Source: Hypericum androsaemum (Eukaryota > Streptophyta > Magnoliopsida > Malpighiales > Hypericaceae). Taken from it: a DNA stretch of 64,000 bases. The stretch covers positions 15,930,671 to 15,994,670 of the forward strand of contig OZ023183.1 of NCBI GenBank assembly GCA_963995505.1. The letters run 5' to 3'. Positions 22,704 through 35,340 of the stretch are shown one piece after another. The notes below the pieces were generated by a model that worked only from the letters and a program-made list of their open reading frames with translations, made no database searches and was not told the DNA's origin. Position numbers and translations under genes: made by a program. The stretch's first letter is position 1, and every line of letters starts with the position of its first letter.

Positions 22704-23350
22704 TGGTTCCACGATTCCAGGAATATGAAACCTGAACTAGAACCTTACTACAAGATTCCAGGACGGTTCAAGGTACTGCCGCTTACGGTTGAATTGGTGG
22801 TTCAATTTTTTTTTAAACATAGAGAAATTACACAGTTTAGCACTAAAGGAAACACTATGTGACTTGATTACGTAGTTTATCTATTCCAGGACATGCGGTT
22901 CCACGAGTCATGGTTAAGATAGTTCCCTAAAAGTTGGACCACTAACCAGAATCTTACAAGAAGATTCAGGTCCAAGTTCTAATTGTCGGTACCTCCAGTT
23001 AGGCAGTTTTATTTGAATCGTAGCAAACCCTAATCACTTCAATCTAGTATCCTCGGTAAAACAATCGATTTACCGAGACGTATTGAATGATCGCAATTAT
23101 CTGAAAATCACTCACACACACGAGCCTCGACAAAACTGGAAACTTTTTAGCTTGTTGGTACTAAGAAGACAAAGACAGAGAAGGAAAAAAACATAATCAG
23201 ACGTCAACAACCAAATATACCTGCCAGTCAAACTTCGATCGTCAAACTCGCCTTTGTTTAATCCGAAACCTAAATTCCCCATCGCCTTCCCCGGAATAGA
23301 AAGTAAACCCATCTCATCTATCTACTGGGTTTTTGGTTTTGGTTCCTCTC
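22704..23350 (+). promoter_or_regulatory. Region upstream of the SWAP70-like gene
   Basis: No gene is visible in these 650 bp. They separate the LARD-like element from the SWAP70-like start codon and should include its promoter and leader. No motif can be singled out with confidence. Confidence 0.35.
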
Positions 23351-23378
23351 ATGGCCGCCAACGGTGCCTCAACGGTGC

Positions 23379-23412
<34 letters not shown>

Positions 23413-26400
23413 ACCAATTGGGTTCCGTTAGCTGAAGTTTCAATTTTTTTTAATGGGTCTTGTGTTTGTTTTTGTGGTGAGCTCGCAGAGAATCGGGGGG
23501 ACGGAGAACAGCTTGGAGAAGATCAAGCGGTAGCTGGCCTCCGGTTCCGGCCGCAACCTCTTGCAGGGTCCACTGCTTAAGCGATCCGAAACGGTACTCG
23601 TCTCCCTTTCCGCCTTTCGCTTTTGGTTCCTCGTTCCTTTTTCGGGTCCTTCAGTTGCTGCTTAGTTTAATAGGGTGTATGATCCTAACCTTGTCTCGTG
23701 CTTTTGTTCTTGGGAATGGAATTTGTTGACTGTCTTGTGTTAGTGGGGATAGTGACTCGCTCAAGAGGAGTTCGTCGTCTACTTTGTGGGGGTGTGGGGA
23801 ATTTGCTTCTTCTAATCCGTGCACACTTGGCTCGAGAATCTCTTTCGAGGCTTGCTTAAATGGATTGGAAGTCGCTTTTGCCAATTGGATGCTTGGCTAA
23901 TGGACATAGTATGCGAGTAGCAGATGTTTCGTTATGACTTAGGAACTCGGTTGGCTGTAGAATATAAGCAGCAAAAGTCAGAATCAGCAGTAAATTATGA
24001 AAGCATGCTTAATAATGGATAATTGAAATTTGTTCAAGCTATTCGATCTTGACAATTTTCATGGTTGTGTGGTGAATTAATAGCTGCGGAAATGGAATGA
24101 GAGATGGGTCATTTTAGATCCAACCACTGGGAAAATGGAATACAAGTAAGTCGATATCCAAAAAGTTTAAAAACCTCCTTCAGCAATATTGATAGGCCTA
24201 ACTTACAATTGTGTGTTGTATAATTCTCTAGGACTAGGAGGAATGAGCCACTTGTGAAGGGAACAATCATCTTTGATGCAGATAGTACAATCACAGTTTC
24301 CCCTGTAAATTTTAAGTAAGTCAAGGTTTCTATGGTCAGAACTTGCTGCTTCTTTGCCACTTTTTGTCACTACTCATTCCATATCTGTTTTCTTTTGTGT
24401 TTTTAGTGGGCTTCCAAAGTACGACGGGTGCTGCATCTGTATCCTTTTCTTTGTTTTTTGTTGTTTTCAGAAAGTTTCAGGCTTTTGTTTGCTTACCTAG
24501 TTGAGACAGCATCTCTGTTGACATGGAATAATTAGCTTAACAATAATGTAGACATTGGCACTCCACAGAAGAAAGACTATTTTCTATGTGCAGAGACCCC
24601 TGGTGCAGCCAGAGCCTGGGTAGCAACTTTACAGTAAGTATTTCCTTTATTCAGTTTTTATTTGTTCATTTGCCTTCCAAGCTAAGAGGATTGGTATCGA
24701 TACTAAAGTTGCGCTAATTTTCCGAAATTCTAAGTAGAGGATATTCTGGAAATCTGGACCAAAGCTGGTTCTGGTTTCTTAAAATCTTTGCGGCTGCACT
24801 TTTCTTATTGTAAACTTAACTTGTATTATAATTTTTCAGTATCCATGTTTGTGCCTCATCGTCATCGTTATCCAATTTCAATTTTTTCGTTTATGTTCTT
24901 ATGTTGTGAGAACCAAAATTTGGAGCAAACAATTTTCCAGCTATTTTCTGAGTTGTTCTATGTTTTGCTGCCTTTCCATATGTGGACCTTGCTTGAATGA
25001 AAAGTAGTTATTCAGCTTATCAGATGGGTAATATGTTCTTTTGCGGGTAAAATTCAGAATGAAGCATTCTCTAGTTTCCTTTTGAGTGTCTTTATGTTGC
25101 TGGCTTGCCCTATTCGTGGATCTTGCATGCATAAAAGTAGCTTCACTGTTAAAAGGCAAGCTTGGTTTTTGTTTAGGTATACTAAATCTGCTATGTAAAA
25201 AATTGTCTGTTTTATTATATTCAAAACTTCATCGGGTCTCCTTCTCATGGATAGTGCGACTCAGTTGGTTCTAAAGGCACATAAAGATGCTGTGAATTCC
25301 TTGAGTGGGAACGGCACCGCAAAACTAGGAACAGTAGCAACTGTAGTTGCTGCTGCCAATTCGACAGCCCGGGAATGCTCTAAAGAAATTGAGGCCGCGA
25401 TGCAAATTTCTTTGAGGAATTCACTGGGGATGATGAATAACAGGACAACGGATGGCCCTATGGATGACCTGGCTATCATGAAGGTATGAGATCTGCAGTT
25501 AAATATCGGTGTACCTGTTTTATGAGATGCTACCTGTTTCTTTTCCTTCTCGATAATTTTATGGTGTCTGAAATTGCTTTCAAAAGATTAGAAAAAAGGA
25601 CTGGCTGTTCTGACAATAGATTTTAGCACTCTTTGCACTATGATCTGTGACATAACTTAGGCTGGGGAAGGTTTAAAGTACCGAGTATAACAAGTATATA
25701 ATGTCAGTTTTTATTCTAGTCTTATGATTGGTGGTTTGCTTGAATCAGTCAGAAAAAGGAATTGGAAATGGGCTAGTATTTGTAGGATTGTGAACTCACG
25801 TCATGGAAACAAGGCTATGGCTTTGGCATGTTAATAGAAGATGAATACAATATTATCGGTTTCAGATTGGTCTAGAAGTCAGTAAAGGGTAGACATCTAG
25901 CAGATACTTATTCTCCTGGAGTAGAGTCTTCAATGACTTTTTTTTGTTCTTTCTAGCATCTGTAAGACCCTAGAATCAACCATCTCGTGCATCATAGCAT
26001 AATCGTCCGGAGGCACAAATTTCCATTAGAAATATCGAGATCAAAAGGACAGCTTATGCTTTCTTTTTGTCTCTGGTCATGCTCGATTCCTGCCTATAAT
26101 CTGTAGCTGTTCTCTCACGAGCCTCAGAATCAACCTGGTATCTTAATTTCTTCCATGACCAACATGAAAGAGAAATCGAACTTTCGTTCTGTCTAAGAAA
26201 CCTAAAAGGCATCACCCTTGGTATGTCAGGTGCATAGAGTAGAAATGTGGACTGCTAGAGATTTGGGTAAAGGCAATAGGCCAGGTTTGAAAATTAAAAC
26301 TTGACAGATCACTTGTTGCAGGTGTCTGCTGGTTCTATGATTTAAGCTCTATTTAGTAGATTAAGTTTTGATCTAAGTTTTAAAGTGCAACCTGGACTCC

Positions 26401-28340
26401 AGTGTAGAATTAGGATCAGGGAATTTAACTGAAAGAATAAGGCTTTGAAATAAGTCTTGCAGTTAAATAATTAAATATGTTCAGCGATAAGCTGTTGTCC
26501 ATGTTGCCAAAGACTTTTAGCCTAATGACACAAGGCGTAGCATGAATTGATAGGGTCCAGAATTCAATCCCTCGCAGAGGTGTAAAAATTTACCTTTACA
26601 AAAAAAAAAGCTGTTGTCCATCTGAAAATGGATCTTGTTGAATATGGTTCATGCAAGAATTAAATGAGACACATGAAGCAATAAGCTGTTGCTATGATTT
26701 TCATGGCTCTTTTGATTATTGTTATATCCGAGAGAATGGAAGGATTTGGTTTCTAGGATATTAAGATTTGCTGGATGATGTCAGATCACAAAGTATGGTG
26801 ACCTTGGTCTGAGTCAAATCCACAGATTGGGATTGTCATAACATTTGAACAAATTGTACTTGCTGTGCAAATCTTTAAATTACTGATGCCGGTCTGGTGT
26901 ACTGAGTGGCTATACATTTGCAGGAGACACTTAGGGTCAAGGATGAGGAGCTACAAAATTTGGCACGGGATATACGGGCTTGTGATTCAACTATAAGAGA
27001 AATAGCAGATAAACTGTCGGAGACTGCAGAGGCTGCTGAGGCTGCTGCTTCAGCAGCACACACCATGGACGAGCAACGACGAATTGCCTGTGCTGAAATT
27101 GAGCGTATATCAAATGCTTCACAGAAGCAGTTGGAGTTGTCTTTATTGAAGGTACTGATCTTCATTTTAGAAGCATCTTCTTTTTTTTTAATTCTCAGGT
27201 GCAGATAGCAGTTTGATTGGATAGCCCTGAACTCATAAGAGATCTCAAAATCTATTTGGACAAGTCTTTCCACTCAATGTCTGTTTTTAGGTTCCGTGCA
27301 TCATGCTTTCCTAATTTGCTTATCGAAGCTGGCTTTTAGCTTCCATAAACTAGATATTTGTCTCATATATTTATGTTAGATAAAAGAAGCTGAAGAAAAG
27401 GTCGGAGTCATAAGTAAAGAAAGAGATGAGCTAATGAGGCAGAGGGATGCTGCTCTCCAGGAAGCACATCTGTGGCGCTCAGAGCTTGCAAAAGCTAGAG
27501 ACCGGGCTGTCATATTAGAAGCAGCGGTTGCAAGAGCAGAGGAGAAGGTTAGGGGTGCCGAACTTGATGCGGAAACTAGAATAAAAGATGCTGTACAGAA
27601 GGAGTCCGCATCTGTAAAGGAGAAGGAACAGCTCCTAGCATATGTCAATGCATTGCAGGCTCAGATTCAGAGGTTTATTATTTTTTACCTCCTCTCTTCC
27701 CAGTAAACAGTTTGTTTTTTTCCCTCGAACCCTTTAATTTCTTCACCTCTCTATTACTAGGCTTCTGAAATGGCAAACCTAAATGTTTTTCGAGTCGATC
27801 TCATGATGTTCACAGAAATGTGACCAATTCTAATATATTGTTAGGAAATTATTTGAGGTGGAGAAATTAGTTGCAACTAGAGAATTTTAGTTTTAACTTG
27901 ATGCAGGTAAGTATAGAAACCCGTCAGCCTTTGTTTTTGATTTCTGGTGTTCATGTTTTGGCTTCTCGTGTTCATCTCTGGCTACTTGATGGGAATCGAC
28001 TCCCACGGGCCGCTGCATATTTTATTAATGTGCAAATGGTCTGGTAAAATTCTCATCTTTCTTTTATCTTGACAGACAGCACATTGATACTAAGCACGCT
28101 CTTGACAAGACGCGGGAAGAAGATGCAGACAAAGCTTGTGTTACTGATTCTGGAACCACCACCCACGTACATGCTGAGAATGTGGTGCACATCTCAAATG
28201 TTGGAGATGCAAAATGGAATGATATTCCGGCAACAGAGTCCAGAGTCGCGGATGTACGCGAAGTGTCCACCGATGATACAGCGGGAATGGACATTCCTAT
28301 TGTAATCCCTGATGTAAATGACCATCCGGAGCAGCCCTGA
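23351..28340 (+). CDS. SWAP70: SWAP70-like PH-domain and coiled-coil protein, with an in-frame TAG at codon 23
   Basis: Ten exons join in one phase: 23351-23374, 23489-23593, 24084-24145, 24232-24315, 24407-24438, 24552-24633, 25255-25483, 26924-27151, 27380-27672, 28076-28340 (467 residues if the stop is ignored). A PH domain (about residues 33-135) is read from GPLLKRSETLRKWNERWVI, TRRNEP-VKGTIIF, GLPKYDGCCI and YFLCAETPGAARAWVATLH. It is followed by an Ala/Glu-rich coiled coil (about 195-370). Plant SWAP70 homologues bind phosphoinositides and act as Rac/ROP exchange factors. At 23531-23533 the codon that is Gln in homologues (KIKR-Q-LASGSG) reads TAG. Either this allele is null, the base is wrong, or splicing to the AG inside that TAG skips 45 nt in frame. 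A CT microsatellite lies in intron 1 and a SINE in intron 7. Confidence 0.85.
23380..23409. repeat. (CT)n microsatellite in SWAP70 intron 1
   Basis: About 15 CT units directly after the first splice donor. Confidence 0.95.
26489..26621 (+). mobile_element. SINE insertion with 13-14 bp target duplication in SWAP70 intron 7
   Basis: AGCTGTTGTCCAT occurs at 26490-26502 and again at 26609-26621. Between the two copies lies a body of about 106 bp with an A-box-like TAGCCTAATGACACAAGG, a B-box-like AATTCAATCCC (about 26560-26570) and a terminal A run (26600-26609). Direct repeats, Pol III-type boxes and an A tail are the hallmarks of a tRNA-derived SINE. Confidence 0.8.
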
Positions 28341-29727
28341 GAGTGTGAGATTTTTTTTTAAATAAAGAGTACATCATCAACTGTAAGAGAGGAGAGATGC
28401 TACTAAGGGCAATTGACAGGAAAAAACCGAGATCCTCTCAGTAGATATCATCAATACAACATTTGCAGAGATGATTTAGTTCTGCATTCTTCGATTCGCA
28501 TCGGCTTGTTCCAACGAATTCCGAGTAATGGTTATTGGCAATGTTTTAAAAATCACGGTTCCACTGGTGATCTGACCAGTTGGACTGTTACATGGGACCA
28601 AACCTGGGTCGATTTTTGCCTAAATCTCAGAACATGGTTGGACCGGCCAAAATTTGGTCGGACCATCTGGTCAGGTATTTTTGGGTGATCCGGTTCGCCC
28701 GGATCAGCAAAATTAGTGTTAATTTTTCCATTTTATCTGATGTAATAAAGAAACAAAACCTCAACTTCCATGCTCGGAGCGTGTAGATCACTTTTGGATC
28801 ACAACAAACTTATCTTTTTAACAATTCTCGATAATATGTCAACTAAGTTAAACGAATTGAATTAATATGTCGAGCATGAAAACTTGTAAAATCATCTTCT
28901 TGTTCTTTTAGACTTGTTTAATTCATGTTTGAAGACTTTGTTTGAATAAATTGTATATCAAAATTGCTAAATATTTGAACTATTTTATCATTTTTTTATG
29001 TTAAATTAAATTTATTAAACATTATTTAATTATATTAATATAAAATAGAAGACTTAGTCTGATCGGGTGAACCGGAAATTTTGATAATTCCAGGTCTCTT
29101 TCTGGCTCGGTTTTAAAAACTTTAGTTATTGGTGGATCTAAGCTTAACATAATTGGGTCCGTATACGTATAGAGAGATCTGATCAGAGTGCAGAATCCGC
29201 TAACGAATGAATTTCAAACCATCACGCACTCTAATTACAGAAAAGATCCTCCAAAATCAAAATGCAGAAAGATCAAGAGAGACTTCTCATGAATCCAAGT
29301 GCAAATTTCCAGAAAATTAAAAGCTGGATCGCAAATAAAATCTTTGATGTTCAAAAGAATTTTCTCTATATTAGTTATTTCTCGTGTACACTGTAGAACA
29401 TTACTATCGCAAGCTTAGGCCAAGCAGAGGTAAACCATCTCGTCTTTGTCCTCGAGCTTCTATTTTCCAACTGATAATGGTTGGCAAAACCAATCAATAG
29501 AGACAGAATGCTAAACTAGAATGACACAACGAATTCTACCTGCAGGGGAATGAATTGGAAGAGCTTTGACACCTTTCAAAGGTCTTATCCAGCTCGAATT
29601 TGGATTACTCGGCCCAGACGGTCCGAATACCAGATATAAACAACAACAAAAAAAAACTATAATTGAGACGATTGCAGCTCTCCTGGTGTTGCAAATAGCA
29701 CAGGAATCTGATAGTTGGAATCAGATC
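28341..29727. other. Intergenic DNA between convergent SWAP70 and COG5 ends, with a possible MITE
   Basis: From about 28540 to 29120 the sequence opens GTTTTAAAAATCACGG and closes CGGTTTTAAAAACTTT, imperfect inverted ends around a body with GACCGG-type units and a very AT-rich middle. No clean target duplication was found, so this is only a candidate element. No gene seen. Confidence 0.35.
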
Positions 29728-32700
29728 CTATCGCTTCTGGGGTGTAGAAGAGTTCTCAGTTAAAGAAGAACCTAACTGAAGCATGAGAGGATACACCGGG
29801 CTGAACTCTTTATCCCCTCTTGATCCGACTCTGGCCGCATAATCATCTAAAGTGGCTTTGATTCCTTTCCAAATCTGATCCTCCCCTTGAGAGTCTAGCC
29901 ACAACGAATACTGCACTGGTGTAAGTTTGTTTCTCTGTATCGGCGATTGTAATTCATCGGGGCCTCTTGAATACAGATGGTGAAGTATGATACTTGGTGG
30001 GAGATCCTGAAGAAGAGGAGATGTTCCAAGTTGTGATGTGTCCAAGAAAATGAGGGGTCTAAATGCTCTAAGGGCTCTGTAAGGTGCACCGAGTTGTTCA
30101 ACTGGGAACATATGCTGCCCTACAGTTAACTCAAGCTCGGCCATGTCCCTTGCCATCCTCAGTTTTCCCGATTCCGATAGTGGACGTACAAGGGAAGCAT
30201 GCCGAATAAAAAGCATCAAGGTCCGTGAAGCCATATCTCTGACTAGCTGGGTACATATGGTTTCTGTCCTTGCAACGGCAGTATTTGCCGAAGGTAACAG
30301 CTTTGACAAGAAGTCCTTCTGAAAATGGAGAATTGACTTCTGCAACTCCTCCATATATGGGGAAGAATTGTTGTCCATTGAAGCATCAGCGCCAATAGCA
30401 CCAAAATTCTGCTCATGAATTTGCAGTATGCATGACTCAAGCTGATCAATCATTGCTTTGAACACGGGTGTCACTGCATCGCGTGCAACACCATACAAGG
30501 CACCTAATAGGGGAGATAGCACCTCTGCAGCAATAGCGGGCAGTCCCGCAACCATGAATGATACACGAATGTGAATTTCCTGCAGATGCTGACACAAAGC
30601 AAAATTCTTGACTTGTGCTGGTGTTGCAGGGCCTGTGACTTGACGTGCCTCATGACCAGCAGATATCTGCCAGAAAAGAAATCAAGTGAGTAGCATGTAG
30701 TAGCAAACAAATAAGAATAGCCAGGAACTGATTGAAGAAATGAAAAGTAATTAGCAGGTGCTTTTCATCTTCTCTAAAGTCGCACTTCAATCGAGGAAAA
30801 AATATTATTGAGGGAAAAGGGAAAAGGGAAAAAGGATTAAGACAAGATATATCACATTATATACCCCTAATTTCACATTGTGAAAGTCAGGCTGATTAAA
30901 CCATGTTTATCATCATTTTCGGAACCTTAGCCACATGCCATCATTTTGCTAAACATGAAAAGCCAAAAGTGGAGTGCATCCATTTTAAACTTATCCTAGA
31001 ATAGAACTCAATAGAAGTGCCCAAATCCAACAATCAGTAACAAGGCACTATAACAAATTAGCTTCTATAAAATGACTACTTTCACCCATACTTGTTACTA
31101 GAGAAGATTATTGAACATATCCTTAATGTTTTCCTGTTCTCCCCATTCTCGTACTGCATTGCAGAGAACGCTCTGCACATTCTATTTATTACAGACAGAA
31201 ATCTTTCAAAACCCCCCAAAACAAACCTTTGTAGTAATCAAATCAACATAATGCTAGTTTTTTATGGTATTGGTTTTCAGAAGTACATTGCACAAAGGTG
31301 TTTTAACATAGTTTTATTTTCATGAAAAATCAGGCAAAAACAAAAACTGGCAATTGAATCATAATAAATGTTTATTTTAATATTAATAATTGATTTTCAA
31401 AAGTGCATTGCGCAAAGGTTTTTCTTTCAATGCGAACAAATGCAGCTTAAAACTTAAAAGTGACTGAAAAGCTTAACACCAAATAAAAAGGTGGCCGGAA
31501 AGCAATGCACGGGATACAAATACTGCTATTGAAACATAATAATCCAACTGATAAGTACCCGATCGGAGAAGTCCGAATCAGACCACTCAAACAATAGAGT
31601 TCATATAAAATCTTCATTTAGCCAAAAAGGAAACTTATTGATTTTGGAAAACATCTTCCACATTCCACCTTGGCAGCAAAGTAACAGAACAATGTGACTC
31701 GAAAAAATTTCCAGTGTTTAAACGTGCCAGTTAAAAAAAAATATTGCAAGCAGCTGGCAGTGTGATTAGTATTCAGCAAGAATTTCTATCCAGAACTAAA
31801 GCTCATACACATCAGCTATCGCCACCAGCACCAGACCATCATAGGAGTTCCAATATAGTAATTGCACTAATCATGTTATCTAACTTATAAATTTTCTACC
31901 GCAAGAAAAGACAAAGCTTTTAAAGTTTCCACTTACTAGCAAATGGATAGAAATGAAAATTTTTCAGCTCTTCCAAGCCGGCAAGAATTGAAGGCCAAAC
32001 CATATAAAGCATTCGAAGAAATTTTTAAACAATAAGGAAACATAAGGATAATGCAACAAAGTCCTTCAATAAATATTGCTAATACCTGGTACTCAGCTCG
32101 TTGCGCTAGTAGAAGAAGAGCCTTTCCAATTTCACGCAGCACCAAAAGAGTCAAATGCCCATTGAACTTGACAGCTTCTAATTCTTCTTGGATGCGTGAA
32201 ATAATTCGAGAAACCTGCTCTTTGGAAGGAACACTGCCACGACTGGATACTGGGAATACATTATTCACAATATCTGAGAGGCGACCTAGGCACTGAGCCA
32301 AGAAAGATGTCTGGAATATCTTAATAGATTCAACCATCCGATCTTTCCCTTCCTGACTAATAGCAGGTAAAACCCCTTTCACCTCTGTATCACGTGAGAT
32401 TCTTTCAAGCAAGTTTTCAATCATAGAAAAGAGCTTGGGGTAGCCACTCGTGAATATTTCCTTCACAAAGCTCGATGCACTGAAAGCAGACTTCATTTGG
32501 CTCACAAAAGCCTTGACAATGGCCTCCCAAACTCGAGTAGTTAACATTGCATCATCCTCCTTCACGAGTCAGAAGCAACAAAATGAGACGAAAGACTAAA
32601 AGGAAAGCAATGGATAACAACCTTCCACAGGACGGGCTTCACATTCACAAGACAAGCAGCTAATCTTCGGCAAGTAAATATCTCAAGAACCAACCGATAA

Positions 32701-33866
32701 AGACTACAACAATAAGCCTTGGTAATGCACACACATGAGAACAAAAACCGAAACAAAAGGGACGGAAACAACAACGAAGACCGAAAAAGACACAAGGTTT
32801 GGTGGCCAAAAATGGTTACCTTAAGAACCTCATCAAGCAACAAGACGTGCGTAAAGGGATCCCTCTTCTTAGACAGGACCCTCTGCAGGTGCCAAACCAC
32901 GACCACGATGGAATGCAGCTGATCCAAACAGCTCCCCATCCTCTGCCACAGCGCCTCCCTGGCCCGGGCCCCGCCTCCAATCTGAGGCGTGGCGCCCCCT
33001 CTGATCCCACCAGGCCCGAACCCCCCACCGCCGCCCCCTGAGATGGCCTTCATGTCCAATGCGGCCCCCACGCTCTTCACACCCAAGCCCTTGTACTTGC
33101 CGACCAGCTGCTCCACCGTCCCCTTGAGCTCCCCGAGGTTGTAGAACACCTGCAACCCGGTCCCCACCTCGGCCTGGTTCAGCCCCTCCATCCCCCTCTC
33201 GAGGACCCCCATCGCCTCGCCCCGCAGCCGCTCCCCGATCTGCCGGACCCACGCGAGCTCCTCGTCGACGGCGTGGATCCCGGCGAGGCCGTGCTCGGCG
33301 CACATCCGGAGGAGCTCCGCGTGGATCTGCGCGGCCTTGGCGAGGTCGAGCTTGGCGCCCACCATGTCGCGGAGCCTGCGGGAGAGGCGGAGGGTGCGGA
33401 CGGCGTGGTGGAGGAGGTCGGCGGTGGAGTGGAGGTTGGAGAGCTGGGCGGACTTGGAGAGGACGGCGGCGTGGGGGTCGGAGAGCTCGGAGCGGGCGCG
33501 GCGGAGGGAGGAGTGGAGGGAGGAGACGGCGGATCGGACGGTGGAGAGGGCGTCGTGGGCGTGGCGGAGGGAGGAGAGCTGGGTGAGGAGGTCGGAGTGG
33601 CGGGAGAGGACCTCGGAGCGGAGCTGGGACTCGAGGAGGCGGATGGCGTGGTGGAGGCGCTCGGCGGTTGAGGCAGGGGAGCCGGAGGAGAGGGCGGCGG
33701 AGGAGAAGGAGGCGGGGGAGAAGGAGTCGGAGAGGAAGGGGGACAGGATCGGGTCCCGGGAGAAGGAGTCTAGGGCTGACGTGGCGGCGGCGGCGGGGGT
33801 TTCGGATTTGAGAGTGGAGTGACGCTGGAGGGGAGATCTCTGGGTTGTTGATGGCGTGGATACCAT
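29728..33866 (-). CDS. COG5: Conserved oligomeric Golgi complex subunit 5
   Basis: Three exons (minus) join in frame: 33866-32820, 32559-32086, 30666-29728, giving 818-819 residues, the normal plant COG5 size. Exon 1 encodes the N-terminal COG5 domain: DPILSPFLSDSFSPASFSS, a helical region with LESQLRSEVLSRHSDLLTQL, then LDLAKAAQIHAELLRMC and LKGTVEQLVGKYKGLG, with a Gly-rich insert (ISGGGGGGFGPGG). Later blocks include VWEAIVKAFVSQMKSAF, SMIENLLERISRDTEVKGVL, PSKEQVSRIISRIQEELEAV and MARDMAELELTVGQHMFPVE. COG5 is a lobe B subunit of the eight-subunit tether that captures retrograde vesicles at the Golgi. Exon 1 is very GC-rich and produces long spurious frames on the other strand. No break is seen. 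Confidence 0.96.
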
Positions 33867-34480
33867 TTCTCTCTCTCTTATTCTCTCTCTCTCTGGGTTT
33901 GTTGGGTTTGGTACTATTACTGATCTTCTTTCTTCTTCTCACCGGGGACTGTGGCGGGTTCTATCCGTGATCTTCTCTGTCTGTCTATCTATCTATCCGC
34001 TCCCATTGTTGCAATGTTTCTTCGACTTCACTTCCACGCCATTCTCGATTTCTACTCGGCCTTTTTACTCTTAAAAGTACCTCCTCCGGCTGGAAGGAGA
34101 AAATCATCCCAATCGGGCGACTATGAATTTGAATCTATTTCGGAATTTGATTCAAATTGTTTGGTCAAAAATTTGATACAGATTTGAAATGACTTGTACA
34201 AATTTAAATGTATTAGATTTCGTTTTTAAATAATTCGACTATGAATTTATAATTTAATTTTTGCCGAATTTTAGCTGTGGTCACAAAATCAAATTACAGA
34301 TATGTGTATCACGCATTTAAACTACAAGTTGTAGAGAAAAAACGCTGGAAGCCATTCATCAACGTGGTCCTCATGGTTTGTTTTTCCTACCTGGGGTCGG
34401 TGGAGGGGGTACCTGGGCAGATATCTACTCTACAGTTTCGGAGGCTGATTTGTTTAACCTCTTCCGAGAGGATGTTCACC
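33867..34480 (-). promoter_or_regulatory. COG5 upstream region
   Basis: CT-rich sequence (33868-33894 and around 33925) lies immediately upstream of the COG5 ATG and is GA-rich on the coding strand. The remainder is AT-rich; no other gene is seen. Confidence 0.4.
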
Positions 34481-34484
34481 TAAA

Positions 34485-35340
34485 AGCTAGGGGATGGCAA
34501 AAAAATTATGTTCTGGAAAGATCCGTGGATGATTAATATTCCCTTGATGGAGGTCTACCCTAGGTTGCTTGCCATCTCAACCCAGCAAGATGCGCTCGTG
34601 GTGGATTGTGGGAGGCTCTCCAATGAGTCGTGGGAATGGTCTTTTGGATGGCGAAGACCGCTTCGGGCCTGGGAGGAAGAATCGGAATCAGCCCTTCTTT
34701 TGTCCTTGGCTCCAATCTAGCGGGGGGTGCTCTCCTGATCGTGTGTTGTGGATGGGGGCTCCCGATGGGTCTTTCTCCATCAAAGCTTTGCGTGTAAAGT
34801 ACCATACGGTTCATGGCTGGAGTTTTGCGCAGGATCTGGACAAATCTCATCCCTTCTAAGGTCGAATTCTTCTTGTGGGTGACTTTACAAGGGAAGCTTC
34901 CAAAGCGAGATAGGCTTATCAGAGCTAACCATCTAGAGCCTTGGGAATGCTTATGCCCGCTGCGTGGGTCGGAAGACGAGACTAGTGACCATCTTTTCTT
35001 ACACCGTCCTATAGCGTAGAGTACGTGGAACTTCTTCACAAGGAAGATTGGTGTCGTATGGTGTCCGGGTTCGGACTTGGGCTCTTCTTTGTCTCAGTGG
35101 ATGGGGTTGGTCTGAGGTAGCATGCTTGGAAATGTGTGGTTTGCCCTCTATGGTGCAATCATGTGGGAGATTTGGTTACTCCAAAACAAAGTTATTTTCG
35201 ATGGTGCCAATTGCCATAGAGACCGCCTCATACTCTCCACTATTTCCACGCCAACGAATGGATCATGTGGGCTAACACCACTACGGGTATTGGTTACCAA
35301 GATCTTACTCTTTTTTTGGACTCTTGTCACAACTTGTAAG
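34485..35340 (+). pseudogene. LINE polyprotein C-terminal fragment (zf-RVT region), frameshifted
   Basis: Plus-strand pieces in changing frames read KIMFWKDPWM, PLMEVYPRLLAISTQQDALV, WEWSFGWRRPLRAWEEE, then WMGAPDGSFSIKALR, VEFFLWVTLQGKLPKRDRLI and CPLRGSEDETSDHLFLH. This order (WKDPW; W-x-W...R; D-G-FS-x-K; FFLW...L...R; C-x-C...ET-x-HLF) is that of the zinc-binding domain after reverse transcriptase in plant LINEs. Stops and frameshifts separate the pieces, so it is dead debris. Confidence 0.75.

Noticed and set aside
33273..33822. Long plus-strand frames of 132 and 161 codons
   Set aside because: They are antisense shadows of the GC-rich COG5 exon 1, with biased Gly/Glu/Arg composition.
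32869..33942. Minus-strand frame of 357 codons, Arg/Pro-rich
   Set aside because: Alternative phase of COG5 exon 1; low complexity and no family match.
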